In this document: piece by piece, positions 1-8,065 of the stretch | Position numbering within the stretch: the first letter of the stretch is position 1 | Layout of the letters: the number at the start of each line of letters is the position of its first letter | Assembly: GCA_001839685.1 (NCBI GenBank) | Contig: MLAK01001396.1 | Location: 1-17,026 of the forward strand | Length of the DNA: 17,026 bases | Reading direction: 5' to 3' | Source: Tritrichomonas foetus | Lineage: Eukaryota; Parabasalia; Tritrichomonadida; Tritrichomonadidae | Notes under the pieces: model-generated | Seen by the model: only the letters and a program-made list of their open reading frames with translations | Database searches by the model: none | What the model was told of the DNA's origin: nothing | Program-made: the position numbers and the translations under genes

Positions 1-141
1 ATACTTTCTTTTCTTCCCCATTAAGTCTGAAATTAGAAATTAAATATACATATGTGAGAATATAAAAAGTGAAATGATCCATTCTAACCGTACATTAATT
101 TAATCAAAAAGTTATTTTAATATTGAAAAAAACTATCAATA

Positions 142-165
142 AAAATCTGACAATTGTCAGATTTT
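142..165. repeat. 24-bp perfect palindrome
   Basis: Each half is AAAATCTGACAA or its reverse complement, with no spacer and no mismatch; the symmetry breaks at 141/166. It lies about 620 bases before the G-alpha start. It could be a dimeric-protein binding site or could extrude as a cruciform; function is not shown. Related TGTCAGA words occur near 400 and 10992. Confidence 0.75.
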
Positions 166-768
166 CGTCGAATTATAACCATATCTTGTAAAACAGAAAG
201 GGGAAAAGTTTGCGATTTTGGGGTATCAAAAAAATCAATGAAAACAAAAATATACTCAAATAAATGAAGGGTAGATTATCTCTCTTCTCTTTGTTCAATA
301 TGACATTGGCATGCATTAGAATCTATCAAATCTAAGGGAGGTATCATCAAATTTCAGTCACATACCTCACTTTTTTACGCTCTTTGAAATATTCAATTTT
401 GTCAGACAATTTTGTGAACAAACTCTCAACTTTTTACTCCACTTTCAGTTAACCCAATTGAGCAAAAATTATTCATCAAATTCTTTTATTATGCTAAATG
501 TAATTCACAAGAGAAACACTTTTCATCATCGAAATGTTTCTGAATATTGATACATTTTTCATTCAATTTTTTTGTCTACCGAATATTCAATTTTTTATTT
601 TTCAGAATCCTGGTCATATGACAAACCGAACCTCAGAATTGTGGAATGAAGATCTCTTTCAAAAAGTGATAAAAGTGAAGCTTCCAATATGGCATCACTC
701 GAAATTGATAAAAACTATTCACCCTCTTTTTAAAAACTCTCAAAATTATTTTTGAAAACAATCAAAAA

Positions 769-774
769 TCATTT
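769..774 (+). promoter_or_regulatory. Inr-like initiator TCATTT of the G-alpha gene
   Basis: TCATTT fits the trichomonad initiator consensus TCA(+1)-Y-T-W, with the presumed +1 A at 771. The start codon follows at 787, which would give a 16-base leader, typical of trichomonad mRNAs. Transcription start mapping has not been seen; this rests on the match and the position. Confidence 0.5.
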
Positions 775-786
775 CAAAATCAAAAA

Positions 787-2028
787 ATGGGCTGCTCAGC
801 ATCGAAACCTTATCAAGGTGACGCCACAAGAGGAGGAGCTCTCCCAGCATCCCCACAACTCGCGCAACCACCACAAGCACAACCACAGTCTCAATCCCCA
901 CAGCAACAACAACAACTTGCACCACAAACAGTCGAAACAGCACCAGCTGAACAACCAGCCCAACCAAAAGAAGAACAGCCAGTCGAACAACCTCCACAGC
1001 AACCACCAGCTGAAGAAAAGCCAGCTGAATCCGCTCCACTCGCCAGAGGTGTAAAGGATGATGAAACAGAAGCATTCGGCCTCTTGCTTTGTGGTGCTGG
1101 TGAATCTGGTAAAACAACATTTACAAGACAGCTCAAGTTGAAATTCTTAGGCGGAATCCAAAAAGAAGACCGTCTTTCATTCGTTCAAACAATCAGAGGA
1201 AACATGGTCGAATCCATGCAACAGCTCATTTTCTGGGTCGAACGTCACGATAAAGAAATCTCAAGCGAATTTGATGAAGATGTCGCCCATATTTCAGAAT
1301 TGAACGCTTTCGATTGCGAATTTTCACCAGAACTCGCTGACAAGCTCAAGCAATTATGGCAAGATGCTGCTATCCAAGAAGCATTTGAACATAAGGACGA
1401 AACTATCATTCCAGATCATATGGATTATTTCTTTGAAAAAATTGATGAGCTTGTTGAAGATGATTATGTTCCATCTGATGATGATGTCCTTCGTGCCCGT
1501 ATCAGATCAATTGGAATCGACTCTGTCACATTATTACTCGAAGGCGCCCTCATCCGCATTTATGATGTTGGTGGTCAAAAGAATGAACGTAGTAAATGGG
1601 ACAAAGTTATGAATGAAGTTGGTGGTGTTATTTTCTGTGTTTCATTTGCAGAATACGACAAACCATGCTTCGAAGATACTTCACTTCTTCGTATTAATGA
1701 TGCGCTCGAAATTTTCAAAGAAGTTACACACCGTGAGAACTTCAAAGAAGATCCATTCTTCCTCATTTGTAATAAATTTGATACTTTCTCCGAAAAAGTT
1801 CGTACAACTGACTCATTCACAAAAGTCTTCCCAGACTATACAGGTGATGCCCACGATCCAGAAGCTTGCAGACAATATCTTGTTGACAAATTCATCGAGG
1901 CTTCAAATCCACCACTTCCAGACAGGCCAATCATTGTCTATACACAATCAGCACTCGACAGCAGCCAAGTTGTATCGAACGCAAACGAGATCTGTAAATA
2001 CATCTGCTCCAACTTCTTCGAAGAGTAA
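787..2028 (+). CDS. Heterotrimeric G-protein alpha subunit
   Basis: A membrane-anchored GTPase that couples receptors to effectors. In 413 residues the G-alpha motifs appear in order: MGCSAS at the N-terminus, fit for N-myristoylation (Gly2) and palmitoylation (Cys3); P-loop GAGESGKT at 103-110; switch I RARIRSIGI with catalytic Arg238; DVGGQ at 260-264 with catalytic Gln264; NKFD at 329-332; and TQSA at 386-389 in place of TCAT. The helical domain lies between about 125 and 230. Two points are unusual. An 80-residue Pro/Gln/Ala spacer separates the lipid anchor from the GTPase core, and the Mg-binding switch I Thr is Ser241. The C-terminus (ICSNFFEE) lacks the Cys modified by pertussis toxin. 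ATG 787 is chosen because it supplies the lipidation signal. The stop reads TAAAC, so it contains the TAAA polyadenylation signal. No beta or gamma subunit is nearby. Confidence 0.95.
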   Translation: MGCSASKPYQGDATRGGALPASPQLAQPPQAQPQSQSPQQQQQLAPQTVETAPAEQPAQPKEEQPVEQPPQQPPAEEKPAESAPLARGVKDDETEAFGLLLCGAGESGKTTFTRQLKLKFLGGIQKEDRLSFVQTIRGNMVESMQQLIFWVERHDKEISSEFDEDVAHISELNAFDCEFSPELADKLKQLWQDAAIQEAFEHKDETIIPDHMDYFFEKIDELVEDDYVPSDDDVLRARIRSIGIDSVTLLLEGALIRIYDVGGQKNERSKWDKVMNEVGGVIFCVSFAEYDKPCFEDTSLLRINDALEIFKEVTHRENFKEDPFFLICNKFDTFSEKVRTTDSFTKVFPDYTGDAHDPEACRQYLVDKFIEASNPPLPDRPIIVYTQSALDSSQVVSNANEICKYICSNFFEE

Positions 2029-2104
2029 ACTTGGGAGTAAAACTTTCATATGGCATCTTTTTTAAATCACTCTGGCTTTCATTTCTTTTATTATGATTAA
2101 TTTT

Positions 2105-2119
2105 ATTATTATTATTATT
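2105..2119. repeat. (ATT)5 microsatellite
   Basis: Five tandem ATT triplets lie in the 257-base gap between the convergent G-alpha and kinase genes. This is ordinary AT-rich 3'-flank sequence with no inferred function. Confidence 0.6.
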
Positions 2120-2285
2120 TCATTTCTATCAACAATAACATCTTCGTTTAGAAGAAGAATTGATCAGAAATGTCGTGAATATCTAAAAATAAAAAGCAAA
2201 CTACGAAAATAGGTAATACAAACATTTAAATAAAAAAGCATGATAAGCTAATATACAAATACATAATAAAAGTAGTCAATACATT

Positions 2286-3461
2286 CTAGTCTGTCTTAGA
2301 AAGAACATTACTATTCGTGACATTTGGTTTCACAATACGTGGAATTTGACATTGTGGCCAATTTTTGCTTTTCACCTTCCTCACGTGGACCTTTTGTTTA
2401 ATAAACATTTTTTCTTTAGGAATGTCTTTGTCATGATTAAATCGAAAACAAACAATATCTGTATTTTGGAGATCCAATGAAGATGACATTGCGATTTTCT
2501 TTGTAGAATTAATGATTTCATCTTCATTGTTTGGTCGGGGAATCAAATTTATTGATTTTCGTTCACTTTTGGAATTTAAAGCGCGAAGTGCCCTCAAAAT
2601 TCCTAGAATTTGAGTTTTTCTCATGATTCTATAAAACATTGATTCAGCTGTACCCAGAACGTTATAGTTTTCTCGATTGAAGTTATTCTTTTCCATTAAT
2701 GTAGCAATTTTTTCATTGATTTCTCCTTGAACACGATAATCTGGATGAAACATAAAATTATCTGATAAGAAAAACGAATACTTTGAACTTGCTACCCATT
2801 TATGATTTGCAATTTCTTCTGTTTTAATTCTTTCAGCGGGATCTTTCGTCAGCATCTTTTTGAGAAGATCCACTAAGTTAGGTGAAAGATTACTGGGATA
2901 ATTTGGTTCATCGTTTAAAATTTGCTCAAATAAAACTTTTTGATTTGTGGAATTAAAAGGAAGTTCCCCAACCGCCATCATATATAAACAAACGCCGAGA
3001 CTCCAAACATCGACTTCTTTATCGTACTTAACGTGTCGAATAATTTCTGGCGCTGTAAATGGAAACGTTCCGCATGTTGTTTGAACCATCGAACTATCCG
3101 GATCGACGATCTTTGAAAGGCCGAAGTCAATCAATCTGATATTGAAAAAATCATCGAATAAAATATTGTCGGGTTTGATGTCTCTGTGAATGATATTCAA
3201 TATTTGATGCATATAATTGATTGCCGAGAGGATTGGAGCGAAAATTTTGACGCACTTTGGCTCGATTAGTGCTCCATGCGCTTGTATGTAAGAACTTAAG
3301 GTTCCACGGTTGGCCAACTCGATTATTAAATAAAAATATAATTCTGATTCGATCATGTTGTAAAAAAGTGAAATAAATGGATGGTCTGATGCCTCGAGTA
3401 TTTTCATTTCACTTTCAAAGGCTGCTCTTGCTCGCTGATTAATCATCGTTGATCTCTTCAT
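2286..3461 (-). CDS. CAMK-like Ser/Thr protein kinase, main part (N-lobe lost to a frameshift)
   Basis: This frame of 391 residues carries most of a protein kinase domain, closest in look to the CAMK/AMPK-related group. It has the alpha-C region FESEMKILEASDHPFI, catalytic loop HRDIKPDN (Asp94, Lys96, Asn99), DFG at 112-114, TAPE at 136-139, DVWSLG at 151-156 and the terminal Arg211. All catalytic-loop and metal-binding residues are present. After the kinase domain, residues 245-290 resemble the small helical UBA-like segment of AMPK-related kinases, followed by a basic tail. The Gly-rich loop and the VAIK lysine are missing from this frame: they are encoded just upstream in another frame (see 3458-3592). 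The ATG at 3461 is therefore unlikely to be the native start. Either the gene is a recent pseudogene or the assembly lacks one base. Confidence 0.85.
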   Translation of the reverse strand: MKRSTMINQRARAAFESEMKILEASDHPFISLFYNMIESELYFYLIIELANRGTLSSYIQAHGALIEPKCVKIFAPILSAINYMHQILNIIHRDIKPDNILFDDFFNIRLIDFGLSKIVDPDSSMVQTTCGTFPFTAPEIIRHVKYDKEVDVWSLGVCLYMMAVGELPFNSTNQKVLFEQILNDEPNYPSNLSPNLVDLLKKMLTKDPAERIKTEEIANHKWVASSKYSFFLSDNFMFHPDYRVQGEINEKIATLMEKNNFNRENYNVLGTAESMFYRIMRKTQILGILRALRALNSKSERKSINLIPRPNNEDEIINSTKKIAMSSSLDLQNTDIVCFRFNHDKDIPKEKMFIKQKVHVRKVKSKNWPQCQIPRIVKPNVTNSNVLSKTD

Positions 3462-3592
3462 TTGTTTGATGGCGACAGTTTTCTGAGTTTCACATGTATT
3501 GCGGAAAAAACGGTGGATGTCATACCCTTTCCGATGACTTGCAAGTCTGTAAAGTGCGGTTGAAGGTCTTCTTTCGCAATCTCAACAGACAT
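3458..3592 (-). pseudogene. Frameshifted N-terminus of the CAMK-like kinase
   Basis: From ATG 3592 the sequence encodes 44 residues ending in TGA at 3460-3458. It begins MSVEIAKEDL and reaches the Gly-rich loop IGKGMTSTVF. Immediately after, the coding sense moves to the frame of the downstream kinase, where CETQKTVAIKQM supplies the ATP-binding lysine just before the Met at 3461. One missing base between about 3493 and 3510 accounts for this. That interval includes an A6 run on the plus strand (3505-3510). Adding one base restores the normal spacing from the loop Val to the VAIK lysine. No trichomonad-type intron (GTATGT to ACTAACACACAG) lies here. Confidence 0.75.
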
Positions 3593-4118
3593 AAATTAGA
3601 GACTTTTTCAGAGGTAAAACTACTTTTTTGTGGTTTATTTTTTGATAGGAATTGAGAAAAGATTTACAATTTTCGATGAATACAAGTTTCAATGAATTCA
3701 AAACATCGTATTGAAAATTGAATAGTATTTTTGTGATTTGTGATAACATTTTTTCGTGAACATCATTTTACTATTCACAGTTGTATAAAATTTGGTAATT
3801 GCATAATGGTATATTTTATTTTCGAAAATATGGATATCACTAATTACTGCAAATAATTTATCTATTATGATCAAAGTCCCCTATAAAGTCAAAACAATAT
3901 TGAACAGATTTTGCTAAAATTGAAAGATAACATTCAACGTATTTACAGTTATCTAAAAATTTGTTAACTGTTTCTTCACATCATAATCTATTATCAACTA
4001 ACTCAAATCATAGACCGTTTATTTGAATTCACTTATTCACAGAAATATCATTGAAATATTTGACCTTTCTACACAATCTTGAAGTAATTATTTTCTTCTG
4101 AATTCGAACATTTTAAAT
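3593..4118. other. Divergent intergenic region
   Basis: This 526-base region lies between two divergently oriented genes and should hold both promoters. It is AT-rich without a plausible gene. Visible items are an imperfect hairpin (3667-3720) and a TTCACTT heptamer at 4028-4034, 85 bases before the next start. No clear TCA-Y-T-W initiator precedes either start codon closely. Confidence 0.55.
3667..3720. repeat. Imperfect inverted repeat
   Basis: CAATTTTCGATG (3667-3678) can pair with CATC (3704-3707) and GAAAATTG (3713-3720), leaving a five-base bulge (GTATT) and a 25-base loop. In such AT-rich DNA a stem of this kind may arise by chance. It lies in the divergent promoter region, 75-130 bases upstream of the kinase start. 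Confidence 0.4.
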
Positions 4119-6041
4119 ATGTCAGATCAAGATCTAGCGCAAGAAATCGGAGAACAGATTGAAGAAGAAGAAGAGGAAGAAGCGATTGAAGAAAACATCA
4201 AAAACAAAAATTCAAATCCATCATCACCAACTCAAAGGAAGCCATTGCATGAACGATCAATGCGTGGCAAGCTGATTTACATCGCGAAAAATGCCTATCC
4301 AAGAGATAATTTCAAACGGTATAAATTTACATCACTCGATAAATTACTATCCGAATCGATGACTCTCGTTGGACTGAACGAACACGCCAAAAAGATATAT
4401 AAGGAAGACGGAACAGTAGTAAAAGACGAAACAGACATTTTAGACGGACAAAAATACTTGATTTCATGTGGCGAAAAATATAATTATGGATTTCCTTCAC
4501 CTGGCCGTAAAAGTTCTCCAATCAAGAAAGACGTCCCTCCTGAAGAAGTCGAAGATAAGTCGCCAGCAAAGCCTGATGAACCGCCAAAATCCAAAGAGCA
4601 AATCAAATTCGAAAAAAAGCAGCAAAGATTCCAAAAAGAGGTTCTATCGTTCCAACGTATTCTTGCGGTTTCACCAAAAACGGTTGAAGAAACTCTGCAT
4701 CATGCCACCTCATCTGTCTTTCAATCGTTATTAGAAAACCAAAGAAGAAGGCTTCCTAACTATTATCAGCTTCAAGAGATTCATGACAGCACCCAGCAAG
4801 GACGCTTTATTTCTCATCTCATCGACCAAAAAATATGTCCATCATCGAATGATATCCTGGCAGAGGTTGATGACTGGACAATTAATTTTCTTAAAGCAGC
4901 TTCCCTTGATGAACTGAAATACGTTATTACTGGCCCTCGGCAGTCAGGAAAAACCACACTTTTATATACAATCTCATCAATCCTCTTCAGAAAACTACAA
5001 ATATCAGAAGAAGCATCAAATTATTTGTTCTTTCCAATGAATTTTGAATACCAAACTTTGGAATTAAGTAATCATTCAAATTTATTGAAACTGTTCATTT
5101 CCACTGCTTTTGATGCACTGGAGTATTGTAATTTTGCACTTTTGCCATATGTCCAACAACTTCGAAAGTGGTTTATAATGACAGTTTATGGTGCCCAGTT
5201 ACAGTTTCCAAATGGTATCACACAAGTTGGAAATGTTGATGTAAATGCATTAACAGCTCTTTCAAAAGGTTTAGGAACAGCTTTGAAAGGACAGGGTCAA
5301 AATGGCCTCCAAAACTTTATTCAAAAAGTTTGTGAATTTCCAGCACTTTTTGCCAAAGCTCTCGGATTCACAGACGTGATTTTCATTCTTGATTCATTCG
5401 AATATTGCGACTTCTTTTTCACACCAAATGATGAAGTATTTCCAGAGTCACTTAAGCCAGTATCTTTATCACAAACGTTATGCGAATCTTTAATGAATAA
5501 TTCATCATTATATTTGATTTCATTACAAGATGAACAACACTTTATGGAATGCTTTTCTTGTGATGATGCTGCACTTATTGATACTGAAGGACTTTTGAGA
5601 GGAATCACTTCACCATCAGAAATAATTGTGAGACAGCCGCCACTTAGACTTGGAATCGATGATTGTTTAGGATGTCCAGGATATATCTCTATGTTTGAAA
5701 AGCTCTGCAACATGGCGCGTGCAATGCAATTAAATGCTGCTGCTACATCACAATACTCCCTCATCCGCACTCAAGCAGACCTTTCCAGAATGAAAGTTGT
5801 GAAGCAGGAGTTAGTCAGGCTTTGCCATCTTTTGATGTACAGTGGAAGCGAATTAATTACAAAGGAATTGTTGAATACAATTCTTGCTGAAGAAATTCTT
5901 GTCGTCACCATGAATGAGAAAGAAGAAAAAGAAAATGATGATAAAGAAGAAGAAGAAAAGAACCAAAAAGAAAATCATGAGTCAACTGAAAATAACGAAG
6001 AAGATAAAGCAAGCACAGCGACAGTTGAAGATTCTATTTAA
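4119..6041 (+). CDS. Doublecortin domain fused to a P-loop NTPase
   Basis: This 640-residue protein opens with an acidic low-complexity stretch (15-27). Residues 49-121 match the doublecortin (DCX) pattern: RGKLIYIAKN, RYKFTSLDKLL, KKIYKEDGTVV and DGQKYLISCGE align with the family's basic first strand, RF-SFD-LL helix, Y-DG turn and final strand. DCX domains bind microtubules or tubulin. A basic Pro/Lys linker (125-175) follows, then a predicted helical region. Next comes a P-loop NTPase with Walker A GPRQSGKT (272-279) and a Walker B-like IFILDSFE (421-428), resembling AAA/STAND-type ATPases or origin-recognition folds more than kinesins or GTPases. The tail (610-640) is Glu/Lys-rich. The stop reads TAAA. 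A role in cytoskeletal structures is inferred from the DCX domain; the NTPase substrate is unknown. Confidence 0.8.
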   Translation: MSDQDLAQEIGEQIEEEEEEEAIEENIKNKNSNPSSPTQRKPLHERSMRGKLIYIAKNAYPRDNFKRYKFTSLDKLLSESMTLVGLNEHAKKIYKEDGTVVKDETDILDGQKYLISCGEKYNYGFPSPGRKSSPIKKDVPPEEVEDKSPAKPDEPPKSKEQIKFEKKQQRFQKEVLSFQRILAVSPKTVEETLHHATSSVFQSLLENQRRRLPNYYQLQEIHDSTQQGRFISHLIDQKICPSSNDILAEVDDWTINFLKAASLDELKYVITGPRQSGKTTLLYTISSILFRKLQISEEASNYLFFPMNFEYQTLELSNHSNLLKLFISTAFDALEYCNFALLPYVQQLRKWFIMTVYGAQLQFPNGITQVGNVDVNALTALSKGLGTALKGQGQNGLQNFIQKVCEFPALFAKALGFTDVIFILDSFEYCDFFFTPNDEVFPESLKPVSLSQTLCESLMNNSSLYLISLQDEQHFMECFSCDDAALIDTEGLLRGITSPSEIIVRQPPLRLGIDDCLGCPGYISMFEKLCNMARAMQLNAAATSQYSLIRTQADLSRMKVVKQELVRLCHLLMYSGSELITKELLNTILAEEILVVTMNEKEEKENDDKEEEEKNQKENHESTENNEEDKASTATVEDSI

Positions 6042-6593
6042 AATATTCAATCATAAAATACAAAAAAAATTATCAAATGTGAAAATAGATTAAAAGTTCT
6101 TTTTGTAATTTCTTTTTGTGCTTTCTTTTGGTAATTAATTCTTTTCTATTCATCTTGAAATTATCACAGAATCATTTTTCTGCTTTTTTTGAGAAATTTT
6201 CTGGTAATATTTATGTTTTTCTAGAACGAATTTGCAGATATGATCAAATCGTTTGTACGATGAGTTTTGAGAAACGATGCAGAATAGAGTCAGTATATTC
6301 GACTAAATATGCGTATAAAAAGTTTATTGAATGATTATCTGGTCCCTATCTTCGATTCTAAGACCAAATAAAAATAGAAATTTTGATAACGATTATTTTT
6401 GAAATGGTGATGTGAAGCGAGTCAAGAATGATTTCACTTCACTCAAAAAAATTACATTTATTCAATATTTTCTATAACATGTATCAATTTACATTCAATC
6501 TTTTTGAGAAAACCATTTCCAAATTTCTGTAAAAATTGAGGAACTTTTCGAAATTCTTTCAGATCTCTTCAATGACTTCATTTAGTTTTAATA
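6042..6593. other. Intergenic region without a recognised gene
   Basis: This 552-base AT-rich gap lies between two plus-strand genes. A 72-codon open frame at 6116-6334 begins with TTG rather than ATG and has no domain, so it is not called. The 3' half presumably holds the promoter of the Pro-rich gene: TTCACTT at 6433-6439, flanked by a GTGAAG/CTTCAC pair (6412-6417 and 6437-6442), and an initiator at 6578-6583. Confidence 0.5.
6578..6583 (+). promoter_or_regulatory. Inr-like initiator TCATTT of the Pro-rich gene
   Basis: TCATTT matches the trichomonad initiator consensus. With +1 at 6580 the leader would be 14 bases to the ATG at 6594. It is based on sequence match and spacing only. Confidence 0.5.
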
Positions 6594-7742
6594 ATGGAAA
6601 ATAATGCACCAGAACAAATTCCAGTCAAGCCCACTCCCGAAGAAGAGATAAAGAAGGAGCCTGCCTCAGACAAGAAAGAGAAAAAGTGTTGCCGCGGAAA
6701 GAAAGAAATGAAAAGATGGAAGAGAATGCAAAAGTGGCAGAAAATGATGGAAGCAGGTCAGAACGATCAAGATTATGATTACGACTCCGATTACGACAGG
6801 CAATGTGATGATGACGATGATGAGCCATCATGGGGACGAGGAGGTCCGCCACGCTGTCCATGGAGGCATCCATTCTTCGGTCCAGAAGGGGAAGGTCATG
6901 GTCCTTGGGGAAGAAGATGCTGCCGAGGCCCTCCACCATTTGAAAGGAAAGATCAAAAGAACGATAAAAAAGAAGAAGAGGAAGAGGAAAAAGAAATGGA
7001 CGAACTTGACAAGCAAATTAAAGAAACCATGAAACACTTGAAAGAACTCCTGATGCAAAAAGCTCAAAAAAGATGGCCAAACTGCCCACCAAGAAAACTC
7101 AAGAAAATTGCCCGCAGGATGATTTTCCGTAAGATGTGCAGACTCGGAATGTTTGGACCGGGCCGTTGCATGCCACCGCCCCCACCACCAGGACCACCAC
7201 CTTTTGGTCCACCACACCACCACCATCATGGACCACCAGGTCCCAATTGGGCACCCAGATGCTGGGGACCACCACCACCGCCACCACCACCATGTGAATG
7301 GGAAAATCAAGGACCTTGGGGAAGACCATTTACGCATTTCCCTCCTCCTCCTCCTCCTGGACCTGGACCACGACCAGGGCCATGTCCACCTGGCCCTTGG
7401 GAGTGTCATCATCAACGCCACGGATGGGAAAGACCATCATTTGAAGGACCACCACCACCACCACCAGGTCCAGGACCATGGGTACCTCATCACTGGAAGA
7501 AAATGAGGAAAATGATGAAAATGAGAAGGAGGATGTTTGAGAGTGGAATGATGCCTCCACCACCACCTCCTCCTCCAGGACCAGGACCTTGGGGTAATTT
7601 CCCTCCTCCTCCACCTCCTCCAGGACCAGGACCATCACCATGGGAAATGAGACACTGGAGAAGAATGGCTAGAATCGGAATGATGCCACCACCACCAGGA
7701 CCCAATCCAGAAGGACCCTGGGGAGAAGGCCCAGAATGGTGA
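6594..7742 (+). CDS. Proline/glycine-rich protein with repeated basic Met/Arg/Trp segments
   Basis: No known family is recognised for this 382-residue protein, but it is highly patterned. An acidic/basic head (1-60) leads to an Asp/Tyr-rich patch (58-77), a Glu/Lys helix likely to form a coiled coil (118-158), and then Pro tracts with Gly, Trp and His. Runs of six to eight prolines occur around 194-199, 226-233, 250-255, 286-291, 321-328 and 337-343, often followed by GPGPW or GPGPR. Between them lie basic amphipathic stretches: 39-55 (MKRWKRMQKWQKMMEAG), 168-187, 301-320 and 353-364, the last three ending in GM before a proline tract or nearby. PolyPro runs could bind SH3, WW or profilin partners; that is inference. 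No signal peptide or membrane segment is seen. The frame is supported by an ATG with a nearby initiator and by periodic codon structure; a second frame is also open over the CCA/CCT repeats. Confidence 0.7.
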   Translation: MENNAPEQIPVKPTPEEEIKKEPASDKKEKKCCRGKKEMKRWKRMQKWQKMMEAGQNDQDYDYDSDYDRQCDDDDDEPSWGRGGPPRCPWRHPFFGPEGEGHGPWGRRCCRGPPPFERKDQKNDKKEEEEEEKEMDELDKQIKETMKHLKELLMQKAQKRWPNCPPRKLKKIARRMIFRKMCRLGMFGPGRCMPPPPPPGPPPFGPPHHHHHGPPGPNWAPRCWGPPPPPPPPCEWENQGPWGRPFTHFPPPPPPGPGPRPGPCPPGPWECHHQRHGWERPSFEGPPPPPPGPGPWVPHHWKKMRKMMKMRRRMFESGMMPPPPPPPPGPGPWGNFPPPPPPPGPGPSPWEMRHWRRMARIGMMPPPPGPNPEGPWGEGPEW

Positions 7743-8065
7743 AGGGTCATTCACGCTCATAACTAAACCACAAGCATCAATGATGCATTAATTAATTCAT
7801 TATTTATATTTTTTTCAATAATAATTTAGATTTTCAAAGTAATGGAGTATAGTACCGAAACTAGATATGAATGGTGTCAAATGATTTATGAAATTGTTGT
7901 TCGGTATTCGAATAGTTCATTTTTTGGAGAAAAAATCAAGTGATTGACAAAAATGAGATGAGAAACTAACTTCACTTTGATCAATTCAATTTCTTGAAAT
8001 TGAATGATTATTAATCGTTAGTAGTCAATTTCAGAGGATGTTTATTAATTCTAAATTCGTCGTCA
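7743..8065. other. Intergenic region with a short inverted repeat
   Basis: This 323-base AT-rich gap contains no gene. It includes TTCACTT at 7971-7977 and a near-palindrome at 7984-8005, both within 100 bases of the next start codon, so they probably lie in its promoter region. No canonical TCA-Y-T-W initiator is obvious; TCAATT occurs at 8025-8030. Confidence 0.5.
7984..8005. repeat. Inverted repeat, 10-bp arms
   Basis: ATTCAATTTC and its exact reverse complement GAAATTGAAT are separated by TT. The repeat sits 61-82 bases before the start of the CDK-like pseudokinase. A binding site for a dimeric regulator is possible, but AT-rich DNA yields such repeats readily. Confidence 0.6.

Larger units (their letters stand above)
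1..786. other. AT-rich upstream region without a recognised gene
   Basis: This stretch before the G-alpha gene has no convincing coding sequence on either strand. An open frame at 534-755 is short, rich in Phe and Ile, and has no recognisable domain. The region holds a 24-bp palindrome (142-165), a possible nested hairpin (arms GAGGTAT at 338-344 and ATACCTC at 362-368), and two AAGTGAA heptamers (67-73 and 673-679). The last 20 bases carry the probable initiator of the next gene. No tRNA or snRNA was recognised here. Confidence 0.6.

Noticed and set aside
534..755. 73-codon open frame upstream of G-alpha
   Set aside because: Phe/Ile-rich in AT-rich DNA, no domain; it would also cover the presumed promoter.
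752..1054. 100-codon plus frame overlapping the start of G-alpha
   Set aside because: It is His/Asn/Gln-rich because it reads the Pro/Gln spacer out of phase. The G-alpha frame has the lipidation signal and GTPase motifs.
3458..3592. A spliceosomal intron explaining the kinase frame change
   Set aside because: No GTATGT donor and no ACTAACACACAG acceptor motif are present; a single missing base explains it more simply.
6116..6334. 72-codon open frame between the DCX-NTPase and Pro-rich genes
   Set aside because: It starts with TTG, has no ATG until near its end, and shows no recognisable motif.
6828..7421. 197-codon minus-strand open frame opposite the Pro-rich gene
   Set aside because: It is the antisense of CCA/CCT repeats, giving Trp/Arg/Val runs; a product of repeat composition, not a gene.
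7153..7506. 117-codon plus frame inside the Pro-rich gene, rich in His and Asp
   Set aside because: It is a second reading of the same triplet repeats; it has no own start context and ends within the main gene.
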